A DNA stretch of 64,000 bases from Gnetum montanum (GCA_015680685.1 MNCI01004262.1:165823-229822); one strand, 5' to 3'; counted from the first letter of the stretch, positions 1 to 13,400 are shown. Made by a program: numbers and translations. The notes: a model not told the origin generated them from the letters alone.

Positions 1-2014
1 ATCAACTAGTTTAGAGGCCTAGCTAGGTTTAAAGTGTCTAATACTAGTTCACCCCTATCGATCATCTTTTGTAGGCCTTCTTTAAGCATAAGGAAAAAAT
101 TGGTATCATGACTTGGCAATTGATGGTAATGGAAAAAGTAGTCAAGCTTAATGTATTTGGGCAATGGAGGATCATCCTTAGTTGCTTGAGTGGGATCCTC
201 CTCTATGTCACAAAACCTATCATGCCTATTATGGAGAATCTCGGTCATATTCTTGTATTGAATCCTACTACTCTTCAATAATTAGTCTAGAAGCGTTTAT
301 GGCTTGATGGGTAACTTGGTATATTTTGACGAATCATTTTGCATAAAGTTAACTAGAAATAGTTGATGCAGTGGCCCTAGAGGTAGAGGGTTGATTGTTG
401 TTGTTGGTAGCAAGGGCCTTGGGTTGGTTAGTCTTCAACCCTGAGTTAGTTGGTTTACTATTCTTAGTTACAGTTGCTACTATAATGTTATTTTGCATAC
501 CATTCTCTTTTTCTATAGAAGTATGTTGGTTTTTATATGCCATGTAGGTGGGATCATGACTAGCTTTTGTAGCATCTTTTATGTTCTTAGTTTGGAAAAA
601 GGCTTGACTAAGAGATTGTGGATCAAGGTAATATAATTTTGACTTTATGAAGTCATTAAACATCCTCTTGAAGATAACTAATGGATGCATTTTAGCTATT
701 AAGCCTAGTATCTCATTGAGTAAAGTGTTTCATTGTTGGGTGAACTTTTGCACTGGCTTGAGGGGTCATTGCTTGACCTTCATCAATTGGTCAAGAGTGG
801 TATAAAGTTTCAAGTTATACTTCAAATGGTTAAAAAATTGCAAAATTAGATAGTTCAACAAGCATGATACCAATCAATTACTTTTTCCACCTAGGACACA
901 AGAAAAATCTACATAATCATATGCAGCCATGCTCGCAACAATAAGCACTCAAAGTTTATCAAATGTGCATTCGAATCACCTTCACTCTTGTACTTGGTGA
1001 ATTATGCAATAGGGATACTAGGGAAAGAATTAATGGTGGGACTATAGGATTGATAGGATTTTCTTAGTAAAAGTCCATTACCTTCATGATATGGGACATT
1101 AGGGCTTTAAGTTTTTTTTATCTCTTCAATCAAGTCTTGAATCATCTAGAAAGCTTGATCTAATCCTTAGAGTATCCTCATAGGTTGTGAGGCTTAGAAA
1201 ATGGGTTGAGGTATAAGTTATAATGCTTTTGGTCTTGATGTTGGTTGGGGTACTAAGGGAAGAGGCTAAGTCACTAGAGTAGTAGGTGGATTAAATAAAG
1301 AAAATGACACTTGTGCTAGTATTAGGGACACAAACAAGACAAAGAGGGTGTGTGATCCCAAAGTTATGTGATCCTTATCTAGGTGGTAAGGGGATTAGTG
1401 GCAATAACAACCATTGATGATGGCTACATGAACTAAGGTTGTGTACTAAACAACATTGAAAAGTGGAAGGTTGTGAATTGTAACACTAAGTGTGTTTGGT
1501 CCATAGTAATGATGGGAGTTGGTTCAAACATGGTTGGATGTAGTGGGGACAAAGACGGTGGGACATGTCCAGTGGAAGAGATAAAAGGGGTGATAGTAGG
1601 CATTGTGATCTTGGGGGTTGCCTATTGGAAGAAGAGCCCTAAAGGGTTCTTGTGTTCCAATTCCATCCAAGATTCATCCTCTTCTTTTGGTGGCACATCT
1701 GAAGTGGGTTTTACCTCTTCTTCATCCATCTCAATTAGTTGAGATAGAATGCACTTGTAAGTATTAGTAAGAGGTATTTGGTCATAGGGAGAGGGAATAT
1801 AGTCTTTTTCATTACAATGTATGAGCTCATATTCCCTCTTGGTTTTTGCTTGCATTCGTGGAACCAACATGCTAGCCAGGATCATGACATAAATATAGTT
1901 CTAAGGTTATCATTGAGAATTTAGGACTTTTTCACATAGTTGCAAGGATTACCTACATTCAATAACAGTAGGGTCATGGGCATCATAGACCCTGATAGCC
2001 TGTTGGCTAGACAT
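1..2014 (-). pseudogene. E0 gag, decayed and incomplete
   Basis: Open pieces at 1885-1622, 690-349 and 278-6 line up in order with the gag of E1. The N-terminal piece shares the REYE-IH ... IPS pattern. The middle piece shares NDFIKSKLYYL followed by LSQ-F-Q-K-I. The C-terminal piece shares a Tat-type zinc-knuckle-like region and MIDRGELV. Between the pieces the frame is repeatedly broken. In the knuckle the last ligand, normally Cys, is Phe (see findings). The start near 2014 is inferred by alignment to the E1 gag start and is approximate. Gag would form the particle that packages element RNA; this copy cannot make it. Confidence 0.7.
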
Positions 2015-2487
2015 GTCATCAGTGAAGTTAAAAGGTAACTTGGTCAACTATTGGAACTAAAAGTTGAAAATTGAGTTTTTTGGGTTTTTACTATTTTTGG
2101 AAAAAAACATAGTAAGTAGGATGATCTACTAATGCAATAGATCAAAAATAGAAAGGTAATGGAAAATAATTGCTAAATACTGAAAATGGGAAAAAGGAAA
2201 AGTGGTTTACCTACTAGATGGAAATGGGCATCACAATAGGAACAACATTGAATAGAATGGCTTTGTGGTAGGAATGGATGTTGTGGTAGATGGAAAATTT
2301 GCAGTAGGTAAGAAATTTACAGCAAAACACAACTCTATTTCTACTATCACACCAAGGCTTATGGAAGAAGATCTGACAACCAACACTAGTTTTAAAGGTA
2401 TAATGCATTAATGGAAGGATAGAAATGGCTGAAATGGATTTATGGACAAAAATTTGGGTAGAGGTCCTCCTTCTAGTACTAGAAAAC

Positions 2488-4189
2488 TATTGGAGATATA
2501 AATCTTGGTTGCTAGAATGCAAAGACTGAAAGATCCAAGTGTCAGAACAATTTTAACCCTAAATTCCAAAGGCCTTTGGAAAATGGAACTTAGGGTACCT
2601 TAGAAAATCTTGCTGATCACCTAGGGACTTACAAAACATAAATGGAAATGGCTATGAAAATGTAAACATAATCGTAGATGAAATAAAAAATGAAAACATA
2701 AACATAAATAGAAATGACCAAATGAAAATGTAAATAACTTTAGAAATAGAAATGGAAATGGAAATGGAAATAGTATTACAGTTGCACATTTGAAATGAAA
2801 ATAAGTGTAGAAATGGAAATGAAAATTAAAACTTGCATAACATAAATAATGAAATTTATAAAAAATAAAGAATAAAGGTTTACAAAGTATAGGTTTTGTG
2901 GGAAAAGCATAAGAAGTTTCTTGCATGAGCTGGAAGTCCATTGGAGAAGGTAGGCTATGTCCTATTGCAACTCCACATTCTAGTTTCTTCCTAGCTTTAG
3001 TTTTTAGTAACTTTCTGTTGGTTTTCACAAGGATATGAAACATGAGAATGGGATTGGTATTGTAATTTTGAAATAATGGAAGCTATATGGGAGTCTCTAT
3101 GCCCAATTTAGTTCCAATTTATGCTACCAAACAACATTGCAAGGTGAGGTTTTGATGGGATTTTGTGATTTTAAAAATGGCTATGAAAATGAAAAACGCT
3201 AAATGCCAAAGTGTTGTCATGTGAAAAAAGTTGGGAATTGCCAAAATGATGGGAATGTAAAAGTGTTGAAACCTGAGAATTTGTTGACATTGGATTTTCA
3301 TAGGGTAGGATTACTATTTTTAGGTTTGAAATGATTACTGACAAGTTGGATTAATTTTTAGTTGGCAACGATCATCTTCTCCAAGCGTAGTTACTATTTG
3401 CGCTAAGCCTAGAATGGACTATAGCCACAAAACCCATCTATTTACTATAAATAGTAAACATACTTTTGTAACTATGCTAACATCATTCTTATTATGCTAG
3501 CCTTGGCCAATGGTCATATACTTTTAGTGTAGTTTCCATTTATAGTATGTTTGAAATGGGTTATAGCCACAAAATCCATTCATTCACTATAAATAGAAAA
3601 TGGACTTTTGTGACTATGCTAACACCATTCCTATTATGTTGGCATTGGTGGACTATGCTGAGGTTGATGAAATATGTGAAAAGTGGTGGAAAATGTGCAA
3701 AAAGTTAAAATCTGCAGAAATGGTGGAATCCATAGACAAGTGTTGTGCCTAGTGAGGAATGCTATCTACACTGGCCATTGTTGACTTGGGATGACTACGC
3801 TGGTTGTTGTTGGAAAAATGGAAATTCCAACAATCCCAATGTTGTAGTTCTACTAGGTCTAGGTGGAGACTAAATTGGCTATTATAGCTATTTTCTATAC
3901 TAAAAATGGATCTATCGTAGTTGGGACTACACCCCTACAAAAACCAATGAAAATGCTAATTTTAGCCATTCCAAAGGAATGTTTGGCTTTCCCAAACTCA
4001 AATATGATCATGGGTACCTCTTTCTACTTGTAAAGTAAGGAAATGACAACTTTTGAAGCATTTCTATGGCTCCAAAAAGCTAAAGTATGAAAGATTGTAG
4101 CTCATGGACTACATATCTCACATTTACAATGAATCCTTACTCCAAGTTGGGAAATGAAGGTTGTAACATGAATTTCTAGTGGTGTTTCA
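2488..4189 (-). repeat. E0 5' LTR
   Basis: The LTR is about 1.7 kb, bounded by TATTGG (a degraded TGT start on the + strand) and by GTGGTGTTTCA, the same terminus as both E1 LTRs. It contains two imperfect copies of a roughly 90-bp segment (3420-3513 and 3561-3650), each holding ACTATAAATAG. Repeated words such as CTATGCTAAC and GACTATGCTG resemble the CACGCT/TACGCT words of the E1 and E3 LTRs. The left boundary is less certain than the right. Confidence 0.65.
3420..3650. repeat. Imperfect direct duplication with TATA-like cores in the E0 LTR
   Basis: The segments 3420-3513 and 3561-3650 share ATAGCCACAAAA, then ACTATAAATAG, then GACTATGCTAACA-CATTC and ATTATG. The spacing between copies is about 140 bp. 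The shared TATAAATAG on the + strand points away from the minus-strand element, so it may be an antisense promoter, a palindromic remnant of the LTR TATA box, or coincidence. Confidence 0.55.
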
Positions 4190-6060
4190 TTGAGTATTAT
4201 CAAATATGTGTTTTTCATGGTTTTTATGCTAGTCAAAGTAGTTTATACGTTAGGATTACTAGCAACCAATGTATAAATTTTTAGGATTTCATTTTCATGG
4301 TAAGGCTAGGGTATTTTCTATGGGACCCAACGTATCTTTGTCAAGGCCAACATACTTATGGTGAAGCCACCATATCTTTGTGAAGCTAATGTACTTCTTA
4401 TAAATCTAGCATATTTATGATGTCCTTGATTCAATTGAACTTATCAAAATTGATAAATATTCTAAGCTTGATGGCTTCCAACATTAGAAATTTGTAGTGA
4501 TTTGTTAGCAATCATGGTAGAAATCTGTAGCAATGTACCAAACTTCAATGGCCTAGAAAAACAAAAGATGACTACTTCACAAGGCCTTTTGGAAAAAATT
4601 GCATTTGGATTATCATAGAGACTCTCAAAGCATTGAAAATCAAATGAAAGTCCAACAAGTTACAACCATTCATCTACTAATGAAGCAAATATAGTACCAG
4701 AGATGAAGCAAAGAGATTTAGGGGCACAATTTTGGAGCATCCAAACTGTAAAGATGAATACAAGATACACTCTGTCAATTTCAATTGGGCTTCAAGCATC
4801 CTCTATGCATCTCTTTGTTCATTCAAAATACATAAACTTGTACTCATTTGAACTCTATTTTCATATCATTTTATTACTTTAATAAAATTTTATAGTTCAT
4901 TTATGCATTTCAAGTTTATTTTTCTGTCTTCTCTAGCATTAGATTTGCAATTTTTATCAAATTTATTTGCATTCATTCATGTATTCTAAGTTCCTGGGTG
5001 ATCGAAAAAACCATCTAGGGTGCTTTGGATCCTTTGTTTTTGACACATGGCATCTGAGGTCATACTATTCTACCTGTGATCTTTGATTTTCTAGCACCAA
5101 ATTTTTTTGATGCTATAGTTTTTGTTGCTAAAATAAGGGCCTTTGCATAAGTTCTTTGTCCAATCCTACTTTTTCCTTTTCAAAACCAATTTTTACAATT
5201 TAAAATTTTCATTGAAACTTTGCTAATAACCAACACAACCATTCATTCCCCTACAATTTGTACCCAACATATTTATTGTAATCAATTTTGATATTATATG
5301 AAATTTCATAGCAATTGCTAGACTTTTGAAAGCCAATGTATTTCATGAAGAAAACCTAAAATTTTTTCTTATTAAACGCTACCTTTGTGTTTTCCAAGGG
5401 CCAATGTATTTTTTCAATCACCATCCACTTGAAGCCACTTAAAATTTTTTGTTGAGCTTCTCCTACAAGCCCAATGTATTTTTTAAAACTAGCCTACCTT
5501 TTATAGAAAATCCTAGCTTACCTTTTCCAAAAATATCAATGTATGTATTAAGGAAGTACCATCATATTTTCCATAGAGAATGCCTAGCGTATTTTTCTTG
5601 GAAAACCAATGCATCTCTCCAAAGAACCTCTAGTGTATCTTTTAAAAACCAACCCAATGTATTTTTCTCCAAAGCCAAAATCTAGTTATTTTTTCTAGTA
5701 AAAGTTGGATGAAGTGAAGCCAATGCAGTAACTAGAAACCTACCTTCAACATTTTTAAATCCAAAAGTTTTCCAATAAGTAGTTATAGTGCAAGCCTTGA
5801 CTCCTTGCACTCCAAAAAAAAAATATTTAAAATTCACCAATTTTGAACTATTACCAGCGCAGTGTATAACACTATCACTACCACCTACACTACACCTATA
5901 GTTGTAGTTTTCATTAGTTTCACAATTAAAAATATTTATTCACTTGATAGTTTCACTAGGTGAAAATTTTAATTCAAAATTAAATTAAATATCCAATTAA
6001 TGCCTTTCTAAAAATAAACTATATTACTGATCAACTTAATTGATATTGCTTCAAATCAAG
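4190..6060 (+). other. E4 5' region: presumed LTR remnant and leader, no gene
   Basis: This lies between the E0 LTR end and the start of E4 gag. I see no coding similarity. The stretch is AT-rich and full of variants of the word CCAATGTATTTTT, especially 5330-5680, with related words at 4320-4410. A possible primer-binding-site-like TGGCATCTGAGGTCAT occurs near 5052-5068, which would put the end of the 5' LTR of E4 at about 5050, but I could not find a matching partner LTR. The boundaries are guesses. Confidence 0.35.
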
Positions 6061-6119
6061 ATGCAGTGCACGTGTACAACCCTAAGGACCTAGATGTTGT
6101 TGAGCATAATGGCTCAAGA

Positions 6120-6956
6120 AGAGGGGTCAAAGCCAAAACTTCACTATGATAAATGAGGAATATTATAATTTTATATATGCCAAAATTCAAACTAGCCTAC
6201 TCATCCCATGCATAGAGTCTAAATCCAAGCATGAGTTTGAGTGAATTCATAGGAACAAGAAGAAGTACATCTCTTTCCATCATGCCAACATAAAATTAAC
6301 CAAAATCCATACATGGATACTAGTCCAACTAATAAAAATGGATGAATTAAGTTAGAAGGTTAATCTAGAAAGTCACCACAAGGAGCATGATGAGTTTGAT
6401 GCCAAACTAGAACCTGATGCCTTCATTTGGAGCCTTTTCTAATAGTTGACTTCCCAAACCATTGCACCCATGTTTAGCCTCTCTTACATCTTTTGTGGGG
6501 TAGGTTCATCAACACTCTTCTTCTCATGCCTACCCTTTCATGATAGGGTCAATGCCCATCATCACTACTCACCAAGCATAACCTATATCTTAATTTGCAT
6601 CAATATTCTTCTTCATGCCCTTCACAACATAGCTTCACTCCACGTAGCCATCACCCATGGTGTTCAACACAACTCATCCCTTTTCAATTATGGTGGATTC
6701 CTTAGTGGGATTCCAAGTGACTCAAGCATCACATACTTCATTTTCCCCTTTTTTTCCTTCAAATACTAGTGCAAACATCTTTCTCATTATTCAACTACCC
6801 TACAATAATTATCACTCAACCTCTGCCATCCTTGCCATTACCCATCACAAAGCTACAAATCATTCAACTTTCCTCACAACCATTGGTGCAATGTTCCCAA
6901 TCCTTCAAAGTACCTTGAGACTTGGATTAGGCCTTTTAAATAATCCAAGACCTCTT
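6120..6956 (+). pseudogene. E4 gag, N-terminal part, cut by insertion of E1
   Basis: Around 6150-6360 the + strand encodes YYNFIYAKIQ followed by a KHEFE-IHRNKK stretch and LVQLIKMDE. This matches the gag N-terminus of E1 (QYNFIYVKIQ, REYEFIHK) and E0 (LSQLIEMDEEE). In-frame stops and frame changes are numerous. The ORF then runs into the CTCTT target site at 6952-6956, where E1 is inserted, and gag similarity resumes at 26368 on the same strand. The two parts therefore belong to one ancestral gag. E4 is opposite in orientation to E0 and E1. Confidence 0.65.
6952..6956. repeat. Target-site duplication of E1, left copy (CTCTT)
   Basis: CTCTT immediately precedes the TGTA start of the left E1 LTR. 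The identical CTCTT at 26368-26372 follows the TTTCA end of the right LTR. A five-base duplication is typical of Ty3/gypsy integration. Confidence 0.92.
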
Positions 6957-8671
6957 TGTACTGACCTAAATCATCGGTGTAAGGCTGGAAGGGAAACAGA
7001 CATTGAAAGATCATCGGGTAGGCACAGCTGACCTTGCCTTCACTTGAGGACAAGCTAGAAAAGGGAATGAAGGTAGAGTGCCTTGGATGGTCTGCACGTA
7101 AATCAACCAAGGACTTCCCTGAGCGTAAACTATGGCTTGCACTAGGGTCATTGTAACTGATGTCTTAAAATGTGAATAGTACGCATAAAATGTAAACAGA
7201 AATATATGCAGTGTATTGCAAACGAAACGTAAAAAAAATCATAAATAGAATGTAAGCAGAACATAAACAGAACATAAACTAAATATAAAACAAAGTAGAC
7301 AGAATTAATGGTTGGCAAAACGAAATGTATTGTATTGCTCAGAAAAGATGTGCACCAGTCAAAGCGTAGCTGCATGTGTGGATGGTAGGTCAAACGCTTA
7401 GCCCTAGGGTGATGTGACACGATGATGTGATGATGTGATGTGATGTATGTGAGACGTACTTGGATGCCAGGAGTCAGGTGTGCTGAGCACCCAAGGATTG
7501 CTAGTTTGTTGTATGTTCTCAAAATTGCCAATGTCTCCAACTGCCAACCTCGGTTTATGTGAATTGACAGGGTATTTATAGGGCTGGGCCAAACTTGGGT
7601 TTGGAATTCAAGAATGGAATCAAGGACTGGGAGATGAGAGGAAAGAGGATCTCGTGACATGTGTCTGGTGGACAGTTGTGCATGAGTTGGATGTGTGTCG
7701 GCAAGCTACCTTCTGAATCAGGTACATTGCATTTTACAACTCGTGGGTTACTCAAGCCCATGGGAGTACATACAATTTAGACTATGAGGGCTCGACATGC
7801 CCAAAAATGAAGAAAATTTACAAAGAAAATCAAAGGGATTGACTCCGGCTCGCTTGAAACTTCTTGGTCCCTGAATTGACCGCTGTAGGATGTCGATTTG
7901 AGGGGTTTCATGGCTGCTTGAGGTGGTTCTGTTTTGCTAGAGCTTCTAGCATGAATGAATGTGGGCTTTAGTGCATGTTGATTTGAGCTTCAGCATACTC
8001 ATGCTACATTCACACCCAGCATTTGTCTTCAGCGTGTGTGTCCCATCGTCCAGCGTGCGTACGCTGCACGCAAGTTATATTCATGCCTAGCGTGACCTTC
8101 AACATGAGTGGGGAAAAAGACATGTTTTGATATCAATTTATGAATTTTGAAGCTTGATTCTTAAAGTGTAATTGCTGCCTACCTATGTGTGATCTTGAGG
8201 TTGAAAAATGAGGCTGATGTATCTCATTCTTGAGCCGTTTTTGGCAGGTCATGCCGCACTCACGCTACAGTGTGACCATAGCGTGACCTATAAACACCTG
8301 TGAAAACTTACAATTTTTGACTTAAAATTTGGAGATTCTAGAGGCTGAAGTTTAGAGGTTGTTGATGGTGAGCCCGAGGATGATTTTCTCCTTTGAAAAT
8401 CTAATTTTTTTGACTTGATTTGGAGGCTTTGAGAGTTGGTCACGTTGGAATCAACTTGCAGCGTGACCACAACATGCCCTTCACCTTTTGACTTAATTTT
8501 GGCACTATTTAGAGTTGCTTATGCTGGGGGAAAGCTAGTTTTGATAGCGTGAGCAACCTACCTTGGGCAAGTTGGGTGTGAGCTCCATGCCTTAGCCAAA
8601 TTTTGCCTCTGGATGCTCAAAAGGTCTTGAGTCATTTTTGAAGTGTTTAGGCCAAAATTAGTGGTGTTTCA
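6957..8671 (-). repeat. E1 3' LTR
   Basis: The LTR is 1715 bp, starting TGTACTGACC and ending GTGGTGTTTCA on the + strand. It aligns over its length with 24630-26367. The AGCGTG word and its complement CACGCT recur many times in 7980-8480. A minus-strand TATA box lies at 7573-7582. The left end abuts the CTCTT target duplication. Confidence 0.93.
7573..7582 (-). promoter_or_regulatory. TATA box in the E1 3' LTR
   Basis: The + strand reads TATTTATAGG, which is CCTATAAATA on the element's coding strand. The same decamer sits in the other E1 LTR (25246-25255), the E3 LTR (51929-51938) and both E2 LTRs (35963-35972, 48324-48333). Transcription would start roughly 30 bases further along the minus strand. 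Confidence 0.7.
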
Positions 8672-8739
8672 TTGGCCCTTCTTTGTTGACATCTGGAGGA
8701 ATCCACCTGAGAGATGTTGACAAAGAAGTGCAAAACACC
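8663..8739 (-). other. Hairpin enclosing the polypurine tract and LTR edge (E1)
   Basis: GGTGTTT (8663-8669) pairs with AAAACACC (8732-8739), and TTCTTTGTTGACATCT (8679-8694) pairs with AGATGTTGACAAAGAA (8712-8727) around a 17-base loop. On the minus strand the purine-rich AAAGAAGGGCC next to the LTR is the polypurine tract that primes plus-strand DNA synthesis. The same fold with altered bases is found in E3 at 52686-52760. Confidence 0.75.
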
Positions 8740-10100
8740 ATGAACAACCAAGTACCAAGTAGTGTTCGTCATCCCTTGGTTGGGTGTCATTGCATCGTGT
8801 CCAAAAGTACATGGGATCAAGGAAATGCCGTTTAAGATGAAAGGGGAGGGGATTGGTTGTAACTAGGAGTTGGTCAAGGGTGATAATTGCTGTTGGAATT
8901 GTGGGAGAGGAATGCTTTTGTGTGAACAAGTTATATCATTGGTCCTTATCAATAGCTGGGTTTTCAGCAGACTTGGAACCAAGACATAGTAGGTGTGTTC
9001 TTTGGAGAAATGGGACTCTTATAGAGTATTTGTGGGGCCTGTTGTAAATAGCCAAAGCCATGCAATGATGTGCAACATGGTCTCTTTGAGACATGAGTGT
9101 AGCTATTTTTCAATACAATTACCTTCTCGCCTGAGGCTTGTATGAGAATAGCCAATAGTCTGTGGTTTGTGATGTCAACGGGGTCATGAAGACTTTTCCA
9201 TGCATTGCGCTCTTTGACCTTTTTGTTCTTTTTTTTGTTTCTTCTTTTTCTTTGTTTTTGTTTTCCTTTTATTTTTTTATTTTCTTGGTCTTTTTGAAAG
9301 AGCTTGCCTTTTGTGCCATTCTCGTGTTTGAGCGTTTGCATTTTTGCATCATGTACTGTGTTCTGTGTTTTGCGTCACAACTACTTGGCGAGTCATAGTA
9401 TGCAACAGTGTATTAAGATTTTTGAGCTGAGTGGAATGTATCCAGGGGTATATTTAAATAGGATAATTGGGACATGATGGGAAAATGGGGAATGTATCAA
9501 GAGTTGGGAATGTACTTATGAACAGATTGATTAACCCAGTTACGTGAGTCAAAAAGAATCTGATACCTTGTCATCACGATGAAGTGCATTTATACATGAA
9601 TGCCTCAGGAATGTCATCCTACAAACACAACTCTAAGAAGACAAGAAAACCACAAATGAAATAGTTAGCTAAGCACTTCAAACAAGGAGATAGGATTACC
9701 ACGTGAAATTTTTAAGGTAAGCAGAATTATGAACAACATCAGCTTCATTAGTGTCCATGAGATAAATCATGCAGCAAGTCTTTGTGGAACATGTACAACC
9801 AATTGCAGCAACACATCTTTTCAAGTTTTTTCCTGGTCATCGATGATGTCGCCAATTTATAGTCTTAGTGGACTATTAGTTTCGTGTCTTAACCCCTTGG
9901 ACAGCACCAGTTTAGCGTCATAGCAGATGGTGCATTGCTAGTTTAAAGTCATAGTAGACTATAAAGAGGCAAACTAGTTTATAGTCTTAGTAGACTCTAG
10001 ATGCTAGTTTCATGTCATGGCGGACAAATGTGGTAGTTTAGTGTCATATCGGATAGAGCTCTATGATGTCAGTTTATCGTCATGACTCTAGGACCATCTG
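8740..10100 (-). other. E1 3' untranslated region, no gene
   Basis: This lies between the hairpin and the tandem array. It contains a T-rich stretch at 9214-9290 and, from about 9860, degenerate copies of the TAGTTT...GTCATAG-GGAC motif. I see no similarity to retrotransposon proteins in any frame. Confidence 0.5.
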
Positions 10101-10485
10101 AGGTATTAGTTTTAAGTCATGAGGCCAAGACTGCTTTGTGGTATCAATTTTTAAGTCATGATGCTAGGACTGCTCTGTGGTATCAGTTTTAAGTCATGAT
10201 GCTAGGACTACTCTATGGTATTAGTTTTTATGTCATGATGCCAAGACTACTCTGTGGTATCAGTTTTAAGTCATGATGCCAGGACTGCTCTATGGTATCA
10301 GTTTTAAGTCATGATGCCAGGACTGCTCTGTGGTATTAGTTTTAAGTCATGATGCCAGGACTACTCTGTGATATCAGTTTTAAGTCATGATGCCAGGATT
10401 GCTCTATGGTATCAATTTTAAGTCATGATGCCAGGACTGCTCTGTGGTATCAATTTTAAGTCATGATGCCAAGACTTCTCTGTAC
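10101..10485 (+). repeat. Tandem array, about 10 units of 38-39 bp
   Basis: The units run GGTATCAGTTTTAAGTCATG followed by ATGCCAGGACTGCTCTGT with few differences. More diverged units with GCGGAC endings extend leftward to about 9860. The core (AGTTT-AAGTCATG-GGAC) is the motif that also borders the antisense gene in E1, E3 and E4, here amplified in tandem between the end of pol and the 3' LTR. Confidence 0.85.
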
Positions 10486-10497
10486 CTCAAGTTTATC

Positions 10498-13400
10498 AGA
10501 CATAGTACCATTTTAGGTACAAGTGATTTGTAGGATTAGCAAACTCATTCTCATTCATATCAACAAGTTTGAATGCTCCATTATTGTATGCCTTGGTGAC
10601 TAAGTAAGGCCCTTCCCAGTTGGTTGAGAATTTTTTTGAGTGTTCACGTATGGCTTTAAGGACTAAGTATCCTTCTTTGATTGGGCACTTGTACAGATTG
10701 TGTTTATGTCATTGTCGCTGTTGTTTCTAGTACCATTCAATTTGATCAAGTATTCGCACACGTTCCTCCTCTACTGAATTGAGGTTAGCAATGTGCAATT
10801 CATTGTTTTGACTTTCATTAAGGAGGTCGAAGAGAGCTATCTGCAATGAGGGAACCTGTAATTCTAAAGGTAAACTAGCTTCAGATCCGTACACAAGACG
10901 ATATGGAGTTTTACCTGTAGATGTTTGATGTGTTGTTTTGTAAGCCCACAATGTGTAGACTAATTGTTCATGCCATCGTTTCTTGCTCTGATTCAGCATC
11001 TTTTTGAGCACCATGATGAAAGTTTTGTTTGTAGCCTTCACTTGACCATTGCTCTATGGGTAGTAAGGTGATGAAAATGCATGTTTAATGCCCAGACTTT
11101 CATAGAAGCTCTTAGTATCTGCACTGTTGAATTGTGGTCCATTGTCAGTAATGATGGTCATTGGAATACCAAAATAGGTCATGATATTTTCTATTGTGAA
11201 AGCGCAAATGTGTTTTGAGGTGGTCTTCCTAAGGGGAATAGCTTCTACCCATTTTGTGAAATATTCAGTCGCAGTGATAATAAAGCTATGTCCTGCTGAA
11301 GATGATGGCGTTATTGGTCCAATTAAGTCTAAACCCCATTTTTGGAATGGCCATGTGATTTGTGCTGTATGTAATTCGTTAGGTGGCACGTGTATTAGAT
11401 TACCATGCTTTTGGCAAAAGTCACACGTTTTTACCTTGGAGATGCAATCGTACTCCATGTGTGGCTAGTAATAGCCTAAGCGCCTAATTTTTGTTGCCAT
11501 TACTTTGGGTGCTATATGCCCTCCACAAAGTCCTTCGTGGACTTGTTCTACAATTGTTTGACCATCAATGCTACTAACACACATTAGCAAGATGCCTTCA
11601 TAGGATTTGTGACACAAGGTGTCTCCTATTAATGCATATTTCCGAGAATGTTTTCGTACAGCATCCTTTTGAGCATTTGTCAAGTATTGTCAAGGTTCAC
11701 CTCTTAGAAGGTACTCTTTTATGTCATCGTACCATTCTATTGCATGTGTTGTACTAATGGATGTGATAGGTACTTCATCTAGAGTGTTAATTATAGGTTT
11801 GACACAACTTGTTATAGAGCTAGGCAATGCGTGGAACATTTTAGGTGTCATGTTTAAGGCTAGTGTAACAAGTGCATCGCCAATTGTGTTTTCGCTTCTA
11901 GGGACATGTTGTATGTCCACTTCTACTAGTTGCCTCACCAAATGTTTGGTCAAATCATAATATGGTTGCAAATGGAGAGTTTTTCATGTGTAAACCTTAG
12001 TGACTTGATTAATGACTAATTGTGAATCCCCTCGAACTACAAGGCTTGAGATTCACGAAGTTAATGCTACTTGAAGGTCTCTAAGAAGACCCTCGTATTC
12101 TGCCACGTTATTGGTGCAAGGAAAGGTTAAGAGGTAGGTGAAGGGTTGGATTTCTCCAGAGGGATATGTTAAAATGGTTGCAGCACTTCCTCCTCAAGAG
12201 GTTGAAGCTCCATCGAAGTAGAGGATTTCCTTGTAGTTATCAGGTACGGTGTCTACACTATTAACATTCTCATATGGGAATTTGGGGTTTATTGTCGTTT
12301 GATTGTGCGTCGGTGAGATGGTTAGTTGCGTGACTATTGCTTGACCTTTTGTGGAAGATTGAGCAACCTAGTGCAAGTCAAACTTTGCCATCATTGCTTT
12401 CCACCTAGCTAACCTATTTGACTCATAGATGTTATTAGTGATGGCATGGAGAACATTATCCTTGAAAATGATGTACACCTGACTACAAAAGAGATAATGC
12501 TACCATTTCTTCAAGGAGAAGACAAGGGTGAGGCATGATTTTTCTACATCGTTGTATCGTTGTTCATAGGCAATTAATGCATGGCTTAGGTAATATACAG
12601 GGATTTCAACTCCATCCTCACATTTTTGACAAAGCATCGATGCAATGGAGGAATCTAAAGTTGCAAGGTAGATGTAGAAAGGTTTATCACTTTGCAGAGG
12701 ATAAATAGTTGGTAGTTGAGCCAACTCTTGTTTTATGTTCTCGAATGCTTCCTGGCATTGTTGTGTCCATTGGAAATGTACATTCTTTCATAATAGATGT
12801 TGCATGGGACTCAATTTATCTATCAGTATTTCAATAAATCATCTGATGAATTGCAGTCTACCTTGGAGGCCACATAGTTTGGTGAGGTTTCTTGGTGGTT
12901 GCATATTGGTTATTGCTTTAACCTTATCGGGGTCTACCTGTATCCCTATTTCAGAGACTAGGAAACTGAGCATTTTGCCTATTTTGATGCCAAAAATGCA
13001 TTTCTTTGGGTTGAGTCTAAGGTCATATTTGAGACAACGTTTAAGCACTAATTCTAAGTCTTTTGCATGTTGTTTAGTTGTTTTAGATTTGACCGCGATG
13101 TCGTCAACATAATCATTGAGCAAATTGAGCGTGTAATCACTAAATATGTATGTCATTGCTCATTGATATGTGGCACCCATATTTTTAAGACAAAATGGCA
13201 TTATCGTATAACAAAATGTGCCCCAAGATGTCATAAAAGTTATCCTAAGTTGATGTTCTTGATTGATTCTTATTTGATTATAGCCCAAAAATCTGTCCAT
13301 GAAGGACAATAGCGCATGCCCAGCAATCATGTCAATAAGTTGATCAATGCTAGGTAACGGGAAATCATCTTTTATAGTGGCTACATTGAGATGACAGAGG

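Larger units (their letters stand above)
1..4189 (-). mobile_element. E0: Ty3/gypsy (Tat/Ogre-like) retrotransposon, 5' part only
   Basis: This is the 5' end of a minus-strand element that runs off the left edge of the window. It consists of a 5' LTR at about 2488-4189, a leader with a primer-binding-site-like stretch near 2467-2487, and a decayed gag. The LTR is placed by comparison with E1: both end on the + strand in GTGGTGTTTCA, both are about 1.7 kb long, and both are preceded by a CCTTCTAGT/CCTTCCAGT stretch at the leader junction. Only one LTR is in the window, so no target-site duplication can be checked; the right flank begins TTGAG. Protease, any antisense gene and pol would lie to the left, outside the window. 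Confidence 0.75.

Noticed and set aside
2621-3043. 140-residue Phe/His/Leu-rich minus-strand ORF
   Set aside because: It is produced by the AT-rich GGAAATGAAAATG-type simple sequence inside the E0 LTR. It has no protein motif.
7148-7660. 170-residue minus-strand ORF in the E1 LTR (and the similar 129-residue ORF at 24824-25213)
   Set aside because: The open frames lie wholly inside the LTRs. Their presence in both LTRs only reflects that the LTRs are copies, and the composition is that of the repeated words and T-rich sequence.
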